This document shows positions 25,192-32,831 of a stretch of DNA of 64,000 bases, one piece after another. This DNA comes from Prauserella endophytica (GTDB taxonomy: Bacteria > Actinomycetota > Actinomycetes > Mycobacteriales > Pseudonocardiaceae). The notes beneath the pieces were generated by a model. The model searched no databases. It saw only the letters and a list, made by a program, of their open reading frames with translations, and had not been told where the DNA came from. The stretch is from assembly GCF_005146945.1 (NCBI RefSeq), contig NZ_SWMS01000004.1, positions 243,308 through 307,307 on the forward strand, in the 5' to 3' direction. Each line of letters opens with the position of its first letter. Positions within the stretch are counted from its first letter, which is position 1. Both the position numbers and the translations under genes were made by a program.

Positions 25192-26130
25192 GTGCTCCGT
25201 TCCCAATGTGTCACCGCTGCCGGGATCGTCGCAGGTTATGCGGCCGACGCGATCTTCGGCGATCCGCGGCGAGGTCATCCCGTGGCGGTGTTCGGCCGGG
25301 CCGCCGATGCGCTCGAACGGCGCATGTGGGCAGATTCCCGGCAAAAAGGACTCGTGTACGCGGGGGCGTGCGTCGGTGCCGCGGCCGGCGCCGGGGCGGT
25401 GGCGCAAGCACTGACGGCTCGCAGGCCGCTGGCCCGTTTCGCCGTCACGGCCACCGCCACGTGGGCCGTACTGGGCGGGAGAGGGCTGGCCGCGGAGGGC
25501 GAGGCGATGGCGGGCCTGCTCGACTCCGGTGACCTGCCGGCGGCCCGTGCGCGCCTGTCGCACCTCTGCGGGCGCGACGCGACGGCGCTCGACGCAGGCG
25601 GGCTGGCGCGGGCGGCGACCGAGTCGATAGCGGAGAACACGTCCGACGCCGTGGTCGCGCCGCTGGTGTGGGGCGGCCTCGCCGGGTTGCCCGGCCTGCT
25701 CGGCTACCGGGCGCTCAACACGCTCGACGCGATGGTGGGGCACCGCTCGCCACGGCACGTCCGCTTCGGCTGGGCGGCGGCGCGGGCCGACGACGTTGCC
25801 AACCTCGTGCCGGCGCGGCTGAGCGCGGTGGCCGCGGCGGCGGCCGCGCCGCTCGTCGGCGGGCGTCCCGCACGGGCGTTGCGGGCGTGGCGCCGCGACG
25901 CGGCGCGGCACCCGAGTCCCAACGCGGGGCCGGTCGAGGCCGCGTTCGCGGGGGCGCTCGGCGTGCGGCTCGGTGGCACCAACAGCTACGGCGGCAGGAG
26001 TGAGAACCGGGGCACGCTCGGCGACGGACCCGCGCCGGGGACCGCTGACCTGCGGCGGTCCGTGCGGCTGTCGCGGCTGGTCGGCCTCGCCGCACTCGGG
26101 GCAGCCGCGGCGCTGTCGGCTTGGCGCTGA
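25192..26130 (+). CDS. cbiB: Adenosylcobinamide-phosphate synthase CbiB (CobD)
   Basis: A 312-residue integral membrane protein that attaches the aminopropanol (phosphate) arm to adenosylcobyric acid. Signatures: ADAIFGDPRRGHPVAVFGR, RAATESIAENTSDAVVAPL and DAMVGHRSPRHVRFGWAAAR, and near the end PVEAAFAGALGVRLGGTNSY. Several hydrophobic helices are visible. The name cobD is used for this gene in aerobic organisms and for a different enzyme in Salmonella. The GTG start 25192 begins the conserved region closely. It converges on cbtA with a palindromic element between. Confidence 0.95.
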   Translation: MLRSQCVTAAGIVAGYAADAIFGDPRRGHPVAVFGRAADALERRMWADSRQKGLVYAGACVGAAAGAGAVAQALTARRPLARFAVTATATWAVLGGRGLAAEGEAMAGLLDSGDLPAARARLSHLCGRDATALDAGGLARAATESIAENTSDAVVAPLVWGGLAGLPGLLGYRALNTLDAMVGHRSPRHVRFGWAAARADDVANLVPARLSAVAAAAAAPLVGGRPARALRAWRRDAARHPSPNAGPVEAAFAGALGVRLGGTNSYGGRSENRGTLGDGPAPGTADLRRSVRLSRLVGLAALGAAAALSAWR

Positions 26131-26173
26131 GCCTTGGGGGTAGGGCGGGCCGGCGTGGGGCAGCCTGCGCGTT

Positions 26174-26226
26174 GCAGTGAAGGCCACCTTCACTGCGTTG
26201 GACGCAGGCATGGTGGCCTTCACTGC
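26174..26226. terminator. Bidirectional terminator-like palindrome (family copy 2)
   Basis: Arms GCAGTGAAGGCCACC (26174-26188) and its complement (26212-26226) form a perfect 15-bp stem between the convergent ends of cbiB and cbtA. The loop holds a further GCGTT/GACGC-like dyad. It belongs to the same sequence family as the elements at 9782, 43164, 48341 and 54037. Confidence 0.7.
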
Positions 26227-26264
26227 GGGCCTCCGAACCGGGTGCCGTCGCTGTCGGCGCGGGC

Positions 26265-27056
26265 TTATCGCCGGCCTGCTTCCGCGGGCGCCTCGGCGGG
26301 CGCCGGGGCGGCGCCAGGCCGCAGCACCCGCTCCGCCAGTGCGCCGAACACCAGCCCCAGCGCGGTCCACAGCACGAGCTGGGTCGCCAGCGAAGCGGTG
26401 CGGAACGTCCACAGCGTCGAGCCGGGGAAGCCGTCCGGCACCTCGTCGATCACCGGCATGAGCGCGGCGGCGACGGCCATCACCACCACGTAGGCGCCCA
26501 TCGCCAGCAGTCCTCCTCGCCACGCGCCGAGCGGCCCCGCGAGCGCGTGGCCCGCACCCACGGCGATGAGCGCGACCGTCAGTGACAGTGCGACGAACGC
26601 GAAATACAGGCTCGTGCGGTCGCCGATCGTCCCGCTCTGGCCGACCGCGGGTGGATTCGCCGGGTACTTCAGGAACGGAACCAGCACCACGACCACGAAC
26701 GCGCCCGCGGCCAGCAGCGCCGACGTCAGGCGTGGCCGGAGAGCGCCCACGCGGCCGTGGAGCACGGCGAACGCGATCGCGAACAGCCCGCCCACCGCGA
26801 GCGCGTACGCGCCGACACCCGTGAGCAGACCGATCGTGCTCTGCGTGCCCCGGCTGACGAGTGCCTCCTCGTGGCCGTGGCCGTGCCCGGTGTCGGCGGG
26901 TCCACTGTGCTCATGGCCGTGCGCCGACGTTCCGGCCTCCTCGATGGAGATCGAGGCATCCACCGATGGCTCACCGAAGAAGTAGGCGAAACCTGTCGCG
27001 AGCACACCGGCGACCAGGCCCGCGAGCAACCCGCGGACCAGCAGGGTCCTCATCAT
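26265..27056 (-). CDS. cbtA: Cobalt transporter subunit CbtA
   Basis: A 263-residue membrane protein of the CbtA family, a predicted cobalt importer component found with cobalamin genes. An N-terminal helix (about 5-27) is followed by a His-rich exposed loop at about 46-62 (HGHEH and HGHGHEE), likely a metal-collecting site. Four or five more helices follow, with the conserved FLKYPANPP between them. It lies 12 bases after cbtB, so both are under the upstream cobalamin riboswitch. ATG 27056 or 27053 may be used; no clear ribosome site, consistent with coupling to cbtB. Confidence 0.9.
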   Translation of the reverse strand: MMRTLLVRGLLAGLVAGVLATGFAYFFGEPSVDASISIEEAGTSAHGHEHSGPADTGHGHGHEEALVSRGTQSTIGLLTGVGAYALAVGGLFAIAFAVLHGRVGALRPRLTSALLAAGAFVVVVLVPFLKYPANPPAVGQSGTIGDRTSLYFAFVALSLTVALIAVGAGHALAGPLGAWRGGLLAMGAYVVVMAVAAALMPVIDEVPDGFPGSTLWTFRTASLATQLVLWTALGLVFGALAERVLRPGAAPAPAEAPAEAGRR

Positions 27057-27068
27057 GGCCGCCTGCCG

Positions 27069-27284
27069 TCAGTGGCAGGGGAAGGCCAGCAGGTGCCTGC
27101 CGTCGTGCACGAACTCGTGGATCAAACCGTTGGTGCCGAACAACTCCACGGCACCGGCCTCCGTGCTCACGAAGAACAGCACGAGCAGCGCGAGCACGCC
27201 GGCGAAGATCGCCCACGGAACGATCTCCCGCAACGGGATCCGGATGTGAACGGGGCGCGGGGTGGCGACACTCGCCTGCGACAT
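27069..27284 (-). CDS. cbtB: Cobalt transporter subunit CbtB
   Basis: A 71-residue protein with a single central membrane helix (WAIFAGVLALLVLFFV) and the family C-terminal end HEFVHDGRHLLAFPCH, whose His and Cys residues are likely metal ligands. CbtB is a short companion of CbtA and is typically B12-regulated, as seen here with a promoter and riboswitch directly upstream. GAGGAGG lies 7 bases before the ATG 27284. Confidence 0.92.
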   Translation of the reverse strand: MSQASVATPRPVHIRIPLREIVPWAIFAGVLALLVLFFVSTEAGAVELFGTNGLIHEFVHDGRHLLAFPCH

Positions 27285-27299
27285 CGGAAACCTCCTCGG

Positions 27300-27422
27300 G
27301 CTACATGCGGCCCTTCGTGGAACGGTTGCGACGGCGGTGGGTCTGACTCCCGGGGCGAACCCGGTCACAGTGGCGCGACCGTGCCGGAATCTCACCGGCT
27401 TCCATCCGCCATCGCGCAGCCC
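27300..27422 (-). promoter_or_regulatory. Cobalamin riboswitch upstream of cbtBA
   Basis: On the minus strand the core reads GAAGCCGGTGAGATTCCGGC, then CACGGTCGC, the B12 box GCCACTG (27368-27374), GACCGGGTTC and GAGTCAGA (about 27341-27348). Ends are approximate. It starts close to the predicted transcription start and ends shortly before the cbtB ribosome site, so adenosylcobalamin can repress cobalt uptake when cofactor is plentiful. It is similar in layout to the element at 16930-17030. Confidence 0.93.
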
Positions 27423-27426
27423 ACCG

Positions 27427-27456
27427 AGGCTAAGTTCGGGGGCGCTCCCGTGTCAA
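27427..27456 (-). promoter_or_regulatory. Promoter of the cbtB riboswitch transcript
   Basis: On the minus strand TTGACA (27451-27456) and TAGCCT (27427-27432) are separated by 18 bases. This is the best-matching sigma-70-type (HrdB/SigA) promoter seen in the window, and it places transcription initiation just before the riboswitch. Confidence 0.7.
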
Positions 27457-27480
27457 CGTGATGTGAAAGGCCGCTCAGCC

Positions 27481-28884
27481 TCACAGGTTTCGCAGGAATG
27501 CCAAGGACGGCATGAAGAAGTACTCGCCGCCCTTCATCGTCACCGCCTGTGCCGCGGGGTCCGCGGGCGTCGCTCCGTTCCGTCCCCAGGCCGGTGCGTA
27601 GGTGGTCTCCGGGCGGGGTCCCTGTCCGATCACCAGATCGAGCCCGGGTGGTTTGGTGCCTTCCGGCACGCGCGGGAACTCTGTGTTGTTCGCCCAGATC
27701 TGCTGCGTGAACTCGAACTGGTCGCCGAGGTCGGAGTTGAACGCCATGAACAGCAGTCCGACACCGCCCGTGGGCCTCGCCCGGATCGGCTCGCCGCCGT
27801 TCGGATCGTCGGCCCTTTCGCCATAGGTCTGGCCCCGCCGAGCCATGAGGTGCCTGCGCTCGTCGGCGGGATCCTCGAACCCGCCAGAGCCACGCGGGTT
27901 CGTTTTGCGGATATGCGCGTGGAACGGGCACTTCTGGCCCAGGTCGTCGCTGTCGTAGCTGAAGTCGTTGCCGACCGGGCTGTGCGAACCGGGCCCGCTG
28001 TTGGACGTCAGCGGCGTGCCGTCCTCGAAGCGGCCGACGAGCATCGCCCCGGCGCGCTCGCGGTCGTCACCGGTCAGGCCGAGCGCGTCGGCGAGGTCGG
28101 ACTCGGCCTGCTTGAACCTGCGCACGTTCTGCTCCAGCTTGCGGAACACGAAGTAGCTTCCGAAGTGGACCGACGGGTCCGGCGCCGCCGGGTCGGCGAC
28201 GAGCACCTGCCCGAGCGGCGCCGAGGGGTCCCACTCGTTGACGCCGTCCGTCGTGTGCTTCTCGGCGTCGATGTCCTCGGTGAGGAACAGCGGCTGGCTG
28301 CGGCCGTCGACGTAGCCGAAGTGCTCGATGCCCTCGCCGCGTTCGTTCACTCTGGACAGTCCGGTCTCCTCGCCAAGCACGTAGACCGAGTCGGGCACGA
28401 GGCGCAGCACCTCGTTGCGTTCGGCCGTCAGCGCCGCGTCGGTGTCCGCCCCCACGAGCACCACCGCGTCGATCCGGTCCCGGTAGGCGACGTCCCAGCT
28501 CGACCGGGGCGGATCGGCGAGCTTCTCGCGGGTCAGCGGGTCGCGCATGCCGAGGCGGAACGACGGGTCCGCCGGCGCGGCGGTGATGCCCAGCGCCTCG
28601 TAGCCGGTCCGCGACAGCCCCACACCGACGTAGGGCGTGCCGCCGGTGTGCGAGACCTTGAAGGTCTCGACCTCCTCCAGGTGCGCCTTCGCCGACTTCA
28701 TCAGCCCGGCGAGGGCGCTCAGGAAGCCGCGCGCCTCGCCGGCGTCGTCGAACCGGACAAAGAGGACGGACAGGTGATCGCGGACGTGCGGCTTGACGAT
28801 GTTCGGCTGCAGCTCGGCCAACATGGTGGCCTCGTCGCCCTGCGCGGACTTCCACGACAGCGGCTTGGTCAGGTCCACGGGCAC
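27481..28884 (-). CDS. DyP-type haem peroxidase
   Basis: A 467-residue dye-decolourising peroxidase. The family GxxDG motif is GYVDGRSQP (near residue 190), with the catalytic Asp on the distal side of haem. The proximal haem ligand is probably a His in CPFHAHIRKTNPR (near 320). A further motif is GLLFMAFNSDLGDQFEF. There is no Tat signal, and the length is that of the larger, cytoplasmic DyP classes. It reduces H2O2 with phenols, dyes or unknown natural substrates. It stands alone, convergent with nothing and followed upstream by 133 bases without a gene. Confidence 0.93.
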   Translation of the reverse strand: MPVDLTKPLSWKSAQGDEATMLAELQPNIVKPHVRDHLSVLFVRFDDAGEARGFLSALAGLMKSAKAHLEEVETFKVSHTGGTPYVGVGLSRTGYEALGITAAPADPSFRLGMRDPLTREKLADPPRSSWDVAYRDRIDAVVLVGADTDAALTAERNEVLRLVPDSVYVLGEETGLSRVNERGEGIEHFGYVDGRSQPLFLTEDIDAEKHTTDGVNEWDPSAPLGQVLVADPAAPDPSVHFGSYFVFRKLEQNVRRFKQAESDLADALGLTGDDRERAGAMLVGRFEDGTPLTSNSGPGSHSPVGNDFSYDSDDLGQKCPFHAHIRKTNPRGSGGFEDPADERRHLMARRGQTYGERADDPNGGEPIRARPTGGVGLLFMAFNSDLGDQFEFTQQIWANNTEFPRVPEGTKPPGLDLVIGQGPRPETTYAPAWGRNGATPADPAAQAVTMKGGEYFFMPSLAFLRNL

Positions 28885-29017
28885 GGTGGAACTCCCCTCC
28901 CCAGTGGCGCGGCGTGCCTGGACTCCCCCCAGAGCGGAAACGCCACGCCTCTGCCGAGAGGTCGCGCCGGTGCCCGTGGGCGTGTGCCCCAGTTCACATT
29001 TTCACCCGGATGTCGTA

Positions 29018-30877
29018 CTACCGGGCCGTGAGGAACTGACTCGGGCGTAGCGCCCGCTCCACGATCCGGGTGTCGCCGATCCAGCCGTAGAAACCCTGCC
29101 CGTAGCGCTCGGCGAACTGCGTGCCGCCGATCGCGAACGGCTTGCCCAGCGTAGTGATGCCCTTCGACCGCTCCGCCGCGTTGCGCGCGATGCGGGAGCC
29201 GTCGACGTAGAGCACCGTCTGCCTGCCGTCGTTCACCACCGCGACGTGCATCCACCTTCCGACCGGCACCGCGTGGCTCCACGACGTCGGGTCCGCGTCC
29301 ACGTCCGTCGGGTACACCACGAACTGCAGGAACCGCTCGCCGGAGAGGTTGAGGCTGCACGTTGGCTCGTCGTCGGACCAGCCGCTGGTCTTGCCCGCGT
29401 CGCCCGCCCTGCCCTCCCAGCTGAGGACGCCCATCCACGCGTGGTCGCCCTCGAACGGCCGCGGCAGCTTGAGGAAGGTCTCGATCGTGTAGCCGGACTC
29501 GAACGTCATCGAGTTGATCGGGGCGTTCGGCGCCGCCCGCAGCACCGCGCCGCGGTCGGGGCTCTTGCCACCGTCGAAGCGCAGGCTCGCGTGCGCGGGC
29601 TGGTCGTGGTGGTGCTCGGCCGACCACGTGAGCACGTCCGCCGCGCTCGCGTGCAGGCGCTCGGCGGTCAGGTCGTTGCCGTTGCCCGTGAGGTCGCGCG
29701 CGATCGTCCCCGGTGCGATCGGTCCCCCGTCGGTGCCTGCCGCGGACAGGCCGGAGGCGTCGAACCGCCAGTACGCCACGGTGCCCTTCACGAGCACGTC
29801 CGGCGCAGGCCGCGACGGCGGCGGCACCACGGGCGCGAACGACGCGAACCGGCGGTCGAAGTCGATCTCGACGCTGAACCGTTCGCGCTCGTCGGTCAGC
29901 TCGACGGTCTCGGCCTCGAGCGGCGTGCGCTTGCGCGCGTCCTTGGCCAGCAGCCACGGCGAGTACGTCGTCACGTCGACCATGCCACGCGCCAGGTCGA
30001 ACGAGTACAGCCGGATCATTCCGGCGCCGCCGTAGTAGCGGTCCTGGTAGTTGGTGAGATGCAGGTGCACGGGGTTGCCGTGGTCGTTGGTGAGCGTGGT
30101 CCGCCCGGTCGGCCAGTAGTGCCCGCCGAGTGCGAGGAAGATCTGGTCGTTGCCCCTGATCAGTCCGTTCCAGAGCCGCTGCCCGTGCGCCGAGAGCCCT
30201 GCCCCGCCGTCCTCCTCGCCCCACACGAGGTCGTGGGTGGTCAGTATCGCGGGCAGCTCGGGGTGCTGGTCGAGAACCCCTTGCGCCCAGCGGATTCCCG
30301 CGTCGGAGACGCGCCAGTCGAGGGCGAGCAGCAGCCAGCGGCGGCCCCCGCCGGAGAGCACGTGGTAGCTGTTGTAGCCGCTCGGCGACGAGCCGCCGTA
30401 GGTGCTCATCCGGGCGAACCGGCGCGGGCCGAACGTGCGCAGGTACGGTGTGTCGCCGCGCTCGTCGTCGGTGCCGCTCACGTCGTGGTTGCCGCCGAGC
30501 ACGCTGTAGGGCAGCTTGCCGTGGATCGCGTCGAAGACGCGGTCGGCGGTGCGCATCTCGGCTTCGGTGCCGTGTTCGGTGACGTCACCGAGGTGGGCGA
30601 GGAAGACGATGCCCGCGTCCTTGCGGCTGCGCACCACGTGGCTCAGCGCCTCCCGCACGGGCTCTGGGTCCGAACCGCCCTCGTCGATCAGGTACTGAGT
30701 GTCGGGAAGGACGGCGATCGAGAAGCGGGGCACGGTCGCGTCGGCGGGAGTGCCGCCCGCGGCCTCGGCGGGCGCGGCGCCCAGCGACGCGGTGGCGGCG
30801 AGGGCGACGGGGGTGCCGACTGCGGCCTGCAACAGCAGGCGACGGGAGACGTCGGGCGTTCCAGCGGTGGGGTTCAC
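29018..30877 (-). CDS. Tat-exported metallophosphoesterase with LamG-like C-terminal domain
   Basis: A 619-residue protein. A twin-arginine signal (SRRLLLQAAVGTPVALAATA, ending near APAEAA) predicts export. A calcineurin-like phosphoesterase domain (about 45-330) has the metal-binding blocks VLPDTQY, AHLGDVTEHG, LGGNHDVSG, LTTHD and GGHYWP. The C-terminal 220 residues look like a concanavalin/LamG beta sandwich (WMGVLSWEG, VGRWMHVAVVNDGRQT), probably for binding glycan or surface polymer. The start GTG 30877 is inferred from where the signal begins; the frame continues upstream without conservation. The substrate is unknown. Confidence 0.88.
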   Translation of the reverse strand: MNPTAGTPDVSRRLLLQAAVGTPVALAATASLGAAPAEAAGGTPADATVPRFSIAVLPDTQYLIDEGGSDPEPVREALSHVVRSRKDAGIVFLAHLGDVTEHGTEAEMRTADRVFDAIHGKLPYSVLGGNHDVSGTDDERGDTPYLRTFGPRRFARMSTYGGSSPSGYNSYHVLSGGGRRWLLLALDWRVSDAGIRWAQGVLDQHPELPAILTTHDLVWGEEDGGAGLSAHGQRLWNGLIRGNDQIFLALGGHYWPTGRTTLTNDHGNPVHLHLTNYQDRYYGGAGMIRLYSFDLARGMVDVTTYSPWLLAKDARKRTPLEAETVELTDERERFSVEIDFDRRFASFAPVVPPPSRPAPDVLVKGTVAYWRFDASGLSAAGTDGGPIAPGTIARDLTGNGNDLTAERLHASAADVLTWSAEHHHDQPAHASLRFDGGKSPDRGAVLRAAPNAPINSMTFESGYTIETFLKLPRPFEGDHAWMGVLSWEGRAGDAGKTSGWSDDEPTCSLNLSGERFLQFVVYPTDVDADPTSWSHAVPVGRWMHVAVVNDGRQTVLYVDGSRIARNAAERSKGITTLGKPFAIGGTQFAERYGQGFYGWIGDTRIVERALRPSQFLTAR

Positions 30878-31085
30878 GTCGCCAGCTTCACCACGTGCGC
30901 TGGCCCTCTGGTGACGCGCCGCGGAACGAACGGCCACGAACGGGTGATCATCGGGCGAGCCGGAACCCGAGCGCGCCGCCGCACGACTTGCTCTGGCGTC
31001 GGACCACACCGGGCCGGTCCGTCCCGCATGGCCTCACCGGCCCGGTGTCCGCCGACTTCCCGGCACGCACTTCGAGGAGGCTTAC

Positions 31086-31289
31086 ATGGCCCAGCACATC
31101 GCCACGTTCTGCGGCAACTGCAACTGCGGCTGCCCCGAGCTGTTCGTCGACCACGACGCGCCGGAGGACAAGCGCGTCGTCATCACCGACGACTTCGGCC
31201 AGCGCATCCAGATGAGCCTCGACCAGTGGCACGACCTGGTGGCCTCCGCCAAGGCGGGCACACTCGACCTCCAGCCCGCCCCGGCGTAG
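31086..31289 (+). CDS. Small Cys-rich protein, C-terminal half DUF397-like
   Basis: A 67-residue protein with a compact cysteine cluster at residues 9-16 (CGNCNCGC), followed by PELFVDHDAPEDKRVVITDD and a helix MSLDQWHDLVASAKAGTLD. The C-terminal part resembles the end of DUF397 proteins (partners of XRE regulators in actinomycetes), whose usual ending is like FSPAEWRAFVAGVKDGEFD; the link is weak and by eye. Four Cys suggest zinc or Fe-S binding, or modification. A good GAGGAGG lies 6 bases upstream. Neighbours give no hint of function. Confidence 0.8.
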   Translation: MAQHIATFCGNCNCGCPELFVDHDAPEDKRVVITDDFGQRIQMSLDQWHDLVASAKAGTLDLQPAPA

Positions 31290-31292
31290 GGG

Positions 31293-32744
31293 TTACGCGA
31301 TCGGACGGTCCGTGGGGGCGATCGGCCTCGGGAGCACGTCGCGGCCCGTGAGGTGGGCGTCCACGCCCGCGGCCGCGGAGCGGCCCTCCGCGATGGCCCA
31401 CACGATCAGCGACTGACCGCGGCCCATGTCACCGGCCACGAAAACGTTGTCCACGCTCGTCTTGTAGGACGCGTCGCGCTTGACGTTGCCGCGTTCGTCC
31501 AGCTCCACGCCGAGCTGCTCGAGCAGGCCCTCGCGCTGCGGGCCGACGAAGCCCATCGCCAGCAGCACCAGCTGCGCGGGCAGCTCCCGCTCGGTGCCCT
31601 CGACGGGCATGAACCTGCCGCCCTCGTTGCGCACCTCCACCAGCTTCAGCGCCCGCAGGTTGCCCTCGTCGTCGGCGAGGAACTCCTGCGTGTTCACCGA
31701 GTACAGCCGCTCGCCGCCCTCCTCGTGCGCCGAGGAGACCCGGTAGATCATCGGGTACATCGGCCACGGGTGAGCGTCCGAACGCGACTGCGGCGGCTTC
31801 GGCATGATCTCCAGCTGCGTCACCGACCTCGCGCCCTGCCGGTGCGCGGTGCCGACGCAGTCGGCGCCGGTGTCGCCGCCACCGATCACCACGACGTCCT
31901 TGCCCTCGGCGGTGATCGGCGGGGTGTCGAGCGTGCCGGCCGCGACGCGGTTGGCGAACGGCAGGTACTCCATCGCCTGGTACACGCCGGCCGACTCACG
32001 GCCGGGGACCGGCAGGTCGCGCCACGCCGTCGCGCCGCCCGCGAGCACCACGGCGTCGTACTCGGAGCGAAGCTGCTCGACCGTGACGTCCTCGCCGACG
32101 TTCACGCCCGCGCGGAACTCCGTGCCCTCGGCCCGCATCTGTTCCAGCCTGCGGTCGAGGCGGTGCTTCTCCATCTTGAACTCGGGGATGCCGTAGCGGA
32201 GCAGGCCGCCGATCGCGTCGGCCCGCTCGAACACCACCACGTCGTGCCCGGCCCGCGTCAGCTGCTGCGCCGCCGCCAGCCCCGACGGGCCGGAGCCCAC
32301 CACGGCGACCTTCTTGCCGGTGCGGGTCTCGGGCACCTGCGGGGTCACCCAGCCCTCTTCCCACGCGCGGTCGATGATCGAGATCTCGACGCGCTTGATG
32401 GTCACCGGGTCGTCGTTGATGCCCAGCACGCACGCGGTCTCGCACGGCGCGGGGCACAGAGTGCCGGTGAACTCGGGGAAGTTGTTCGTGGCGTGCAGCC
32501 GCTCGATCGCGTCGCGCCAGTCGTCGCGCCACGTGAGCGTGTTCCACTCCGGGATCAGGTTGCCCAGCGGGCAGCCCTGGTGGCAGAACGGGATGCCGCA
32601 GTCCATGCACCGGCCGGCCTGGTCCTTGAGCTTGGTCCGCTCGAAGTCCTCGTAGACCTCACGCCAGTCCTTGATCCGGATGTCGACCGGGCGCGACTTC
32701 GGCGTCTCCCGCTTCGTGGTGAGAAAACCCTTGGGGTCAGCCAT
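31293..32744 (-). CDS. gltD: Glutamate synthase small subunit GltD
   Basis: A 483-residue NADPH-binding beta subunit of glutamate synthase, which passes electrons to GltB. The N-terminal region has the Cys sets of two 4Fe-4S clusters (CMDCGIPFCHQGCP and CPAPCETAC). Then FAD-binding VAVVGSGPSGLAAAQQL and the NADPH domain VVVIGGGDTGADCVG. The C-terminal VFVAGDMGRGQSLIVWAI is typical. Its ATG 32744 shares a duplicated 20-base junction with the gltB end. It converges on nothing: the 67-residue gene ends 3 bases away on the other strand. Confidence 0.96.
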   Translation of the reverse strand: MADPKGFLTTKRETPKSRPVDIRIKDWREVYEDFERTKLKDQAGRCMDCGIPFCHQGCPLGNLIPEWNTLTWRDDWRDAIERLHATNNFPEFTGTLCPAPCETACVLGINDDPVTIKRVEISIIDRAWEEGWVTPQVPETRTGKKVAVVGSGPSGLAAAQQLTRAGHDVVVFERADAIGGLLRYGIPEFKMEKHRLDRRLEQMRAEGTEFRAGVNVGEDVTVEQLRSEYDAVVLAGGATAWRDLPVPGRESAGVYQAMEYLPFANRVAAGTLDTPPITAEGKDVVVIGGGDTGADCVGTAHRQGARSVTQLEIMPKPPQSRSDAHPWPMYPMIYRVSSAHEEGGERLYSVNTQEFLADDEGNLRALKLVEVRNEGGRFMPVEGTERELPAQLVLLAMGFVGPQREGLLEQLGVELDERGNVKRDASYKTSVDNVFVAGDMGRGQSLIVWAIAEGRSAAAGVDAHLTGRDVLPRPIAPTDRPIA

Positions 32745-32755
32745 GTGCGGCCTCC
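32736..32755. repeat. 20-base direct repeat A at the gltD start
   Basis: This copy holds the gltD ribosome site GGAGG, the start ATG and the first codons (minus strand GGAGGCCGCACATGGCTGAC). It is identical to the copy at 32812-32831, 76 bases away, which covers the gltB stop. Confidence 0.9.
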
Positions 32756-32820
32756 TGTGTCTTGCGGGACACCCGCGCCCGGTCGGCCGACATGGCCGGG
32801 GCTTCGCAATTGTCAGCCAT
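32737..32820 (-). CDS. Possible 27-codon coupling ORF between gltB and gltD
   Basis: An ATG overlapping the gltB stop (ATGGCTGA) opens a 27-residue frame beginning [20 protein letters not shown]. It ends with a TGA that overlaps the gltD ATG in exactly the same way. GGAGG precedes it at the usual distance because the 20-base junction is duplicated. Its last residues (EAAHG) repeat the C-terminus of GltB. It may be read only to link translation of the two subunits, or may be an accident of duplication. Confidence 0.4.
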   Translation of the reverse strand: MADNCEAPAMSADRARVSRKTQEAAHG

Positions 32821-32831
32821 GTGCGGCCTCC
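32812..32831. repeat. 20-base direct repeat B at the gltB end
   Basis: Identical to 32736-32755. On the minus strand it contains the last gltB codons, the TGA, and an ATG overlapping that stop. Confidence 0.9.
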
